Below the pieces are notes generated by a model. The model saw nothing but the letters and a program-made list of their open reading frames with translations. It had not been told where the DNA came from and did not search any database. A program made the translations under genes and the position numbers. This document shows positions 5,873 through 6,732 of a DNA stretch of 6,732 bases, piece after piece (the first letter of the stretch is position 1; every line of letters starts with the position of its first letter). This DNA is from Acetobacterium sp. (GTDB lineage Bacteria > Bacillota > Clostridia > Eubacteriales > Eubacteriaceae). The stretch is taken from positions 1 to 6,732 of the forward strand of contig JAKLQL010000627.1 of NCBI GenBank assembly GCA_022013395.1, read 5' to 3'.

Positions 5873-6670
5873 CTATAAATAGTTCGTCATTTCTTTTAGC
5901 GAGTCAAAGATACCATCGGGAATCACATCCGCTTTGCCCACATCCTCCATTTTCGTCTCCCCGGTGAGAACCAAAAATCCCTTGCCGCCATTTTTTACCC
6001 CGGTTGCCACATCCGTATAGATGCGATCGCCAACAAAGGCCACATCTTCCCGTCGATGCCCGGTAATGGCAAGGATCATCTCCATGGTTTCCGGAAAGGG
6101 TTTTCCCAAATATTTGGGTTCAACGCCAGTTGATTTGGTGATCAACGCACACATCGCACCGCAATCTGGGATAAAGCCAGTTTCGGTGGGACAGACTAAA
6201 TCCAGATGGGTAGACAAAAAGATAGCGCCATTGGCGATGAAGGTACATATTTTCTCCAGCTTTTCGTAGGTCAGGGTGGTATCAAAACTTGCCACGGCCA
6301 CATCCGGCTGACTCTGAACCAGATTGATGCCATTTTTTAAAAAGCTCTCTTCTAATAAAGGGGTTCCCATTAAATAAACCGATTTTCCCGGATAATAGGT
6401 TTTTAAATACTGGATTGTCACATCGCCTGAGGTGATAATTCGGTTCTCCTCCACAAAACAACCCATTTTTGCCAGCTTTTCTCTGTAAAAACTGGCCACT
6501 TTGGATGAATTATTAGTCATGAAAACAAAATCTCGCTCTTGTGCTCTTAACTTCTCAATAAAATCCAGAGAACCTTCGATTAAGCCGTTTCCCAGATAGA
6601 CGGTGCCATCCATGTCCAGAGCGAATAACTTCACATCTTTAAGCGCTTTATGCTTTGGCATGATCATCAC
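5873..6670 (-). CDS. NagD-like HAD-superfamily hydrolase (class IIA)
   Basis: This 265-residue cytoplasmic HAD phosphatase belongs to the NagD/AraL/p-nitrophenylphosphatase group. All four HAD motifs are present: motif I ALDMDGTVY (nucleophile D19, acid D21), motif II MTNNSSK (T52), motif III lysine K190 in LGKPFPE, and motif IV VGDRIYTD (D215, D220). The long insert between motifs II and III (about residues 75-185, with ASFDTTLTYEKL and FIPDCGAM) is the class IIA cap. Such enzymes dephosphorylate small sugar phosphates or nucleotides; the substrate cannot be assigned here. Starts at 6670, 6667 or 6661 (also GTG 6673) are possible and none has a clear SD, so the N terminus is uncertain by up to 4 residues. 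The start may be coupled to an upstream reading frame that ends at 6648. It lies in the same direction as the HPr gene, 153 nt upstream of it, and shows no functional link to nif. Confidence 0.9.
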   Translation of the reverse strand: MMIMPKHKALKDVKLFALDMDGTVYLGNGLIEGSLDFIEKLRAQERDFVFMTNNSSKVASFYREKLAKMGCFVEENRIITSGDVTIQYLKTYYPGKSVYLMGTPLLEESFLKNGINLVQSQPDVAVASFDTTLTYEKLEKICTFIANGAIFLSTHLDLVCPTETGFIPDCGAMCALITKSTGVEPKYLGKPFPETMEMILAITGHRREDVAFVGDRIYTDVATGVKNGGKGFLVLTGETKMEDVGKADVIPDGIFDSLKEMTNYL

Positions 6671-6731
6671 ATACAGGTTTTTCAGATACAGGATTGGCAG
6701 TCTTATTCATTAACAAGTTCAGCACCACTTT
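6648..6731 (-). CDS. Possible 3' end of an upstream gene (partial, unidentified)
   Basis: On the - strand a reading frame is open from the window edge to a TAA at 6648-6650. It encodes 27 residues, KVVLNLLMNKTANPV at the start and CDDHAKA at the end. It overlaps the 5' end of the HAD gene by 14-23 nt depending on the HAD start. That would explain the missing SD of the HAD gene by translational coupling. A 28-codon open stretch can arise by chance, and I recognise no family. A competing frame ending LVNE at 6703 is also open to the edge but much shorter. Confidence 0.35.
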   Translation of the reverse strand, partial: KVVLNLLMNKTANPVSEKPVCDDHAKA

Positions 6732-6732
6732 C

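Noticed and set aside
1..6732. CRISPR array, insertion sequence, tRNA or rRNA genes, sigma-54/NifA promoter elements
   Set aside because: I saw no regularly spaced repeats, no transposase motifs or terminal repeats, no cloverleaf-like sequence, and no TGGCAC-N5-TTGCA or TGT-N10-ACA element in a sensible position.

Overview
The window is a piece of a nitrogen-fixation (nif) gene cluster from an anaerobic Gram-positive bacterium of the Clostridia. Three features give this away: a fused nifN-nifB gene, a thioredoxin-like 2Fe-2S ferredoxin with the Cys spacing of the Clostridium pasteurianum 2Fe protein, and a homocitrate synthase split into NifV-omega and NifV-alpha, an arrangement described for C. 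pasteurianum. The moderate GC content and the strong AGGAGG-type ribosome binding sites fit the same group. An acetogen such as Acetobacterium or a relative is my guess, but the sequence alone does not prove it.

Left part (1-3509, + strand): the 3' end of nifE, the nifN-B fusion and the 2Fe-2S ferredoxin form a tight operon with gaps of 1-2 nt. NifE and NifN make the scaffold on which the cofactor matures. NifB (radical SAM) builds the 8Fe carbide core, and its C-terminal NifX-like domain is expected to bind cofactor precursor. The ferredoxin probably carries electrons or interacts with nitrogenase.

Middle (3510-5440): a 133-nt spacer with a perfect 12-bp hairpin leads into nifV-omega and nifV-alpha, whose reading frames overlap by about 29 nt. 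Together they should make homocitrate, the organic ligand of FeMo-co. NifV-omega carries the C-terminal domain, and in front of it a shortened TIM-barrel-like region that has lost the metal-binding HxH motif. A bidirectional intrinsic terminator closes the + strand unit.

Right part (5444-6732, - strand): an HPr-family phosphocarrier protein, a 150-nt spacer holding a palindrome and an 11-bp inverted repeat, and a NagD-type HAD hydrolase. At the window edge there is a possible 3' end of one more gene, overlapping the HAD start. These convergent genes look like ordinary housekeeping or regulatory neighbours and mark the right border of the nif cluster.

I did not find a wholly new system. The most unusual element is the architecture of the split homocitrate synthase, especially the degenerate barrel of the omega subunit.
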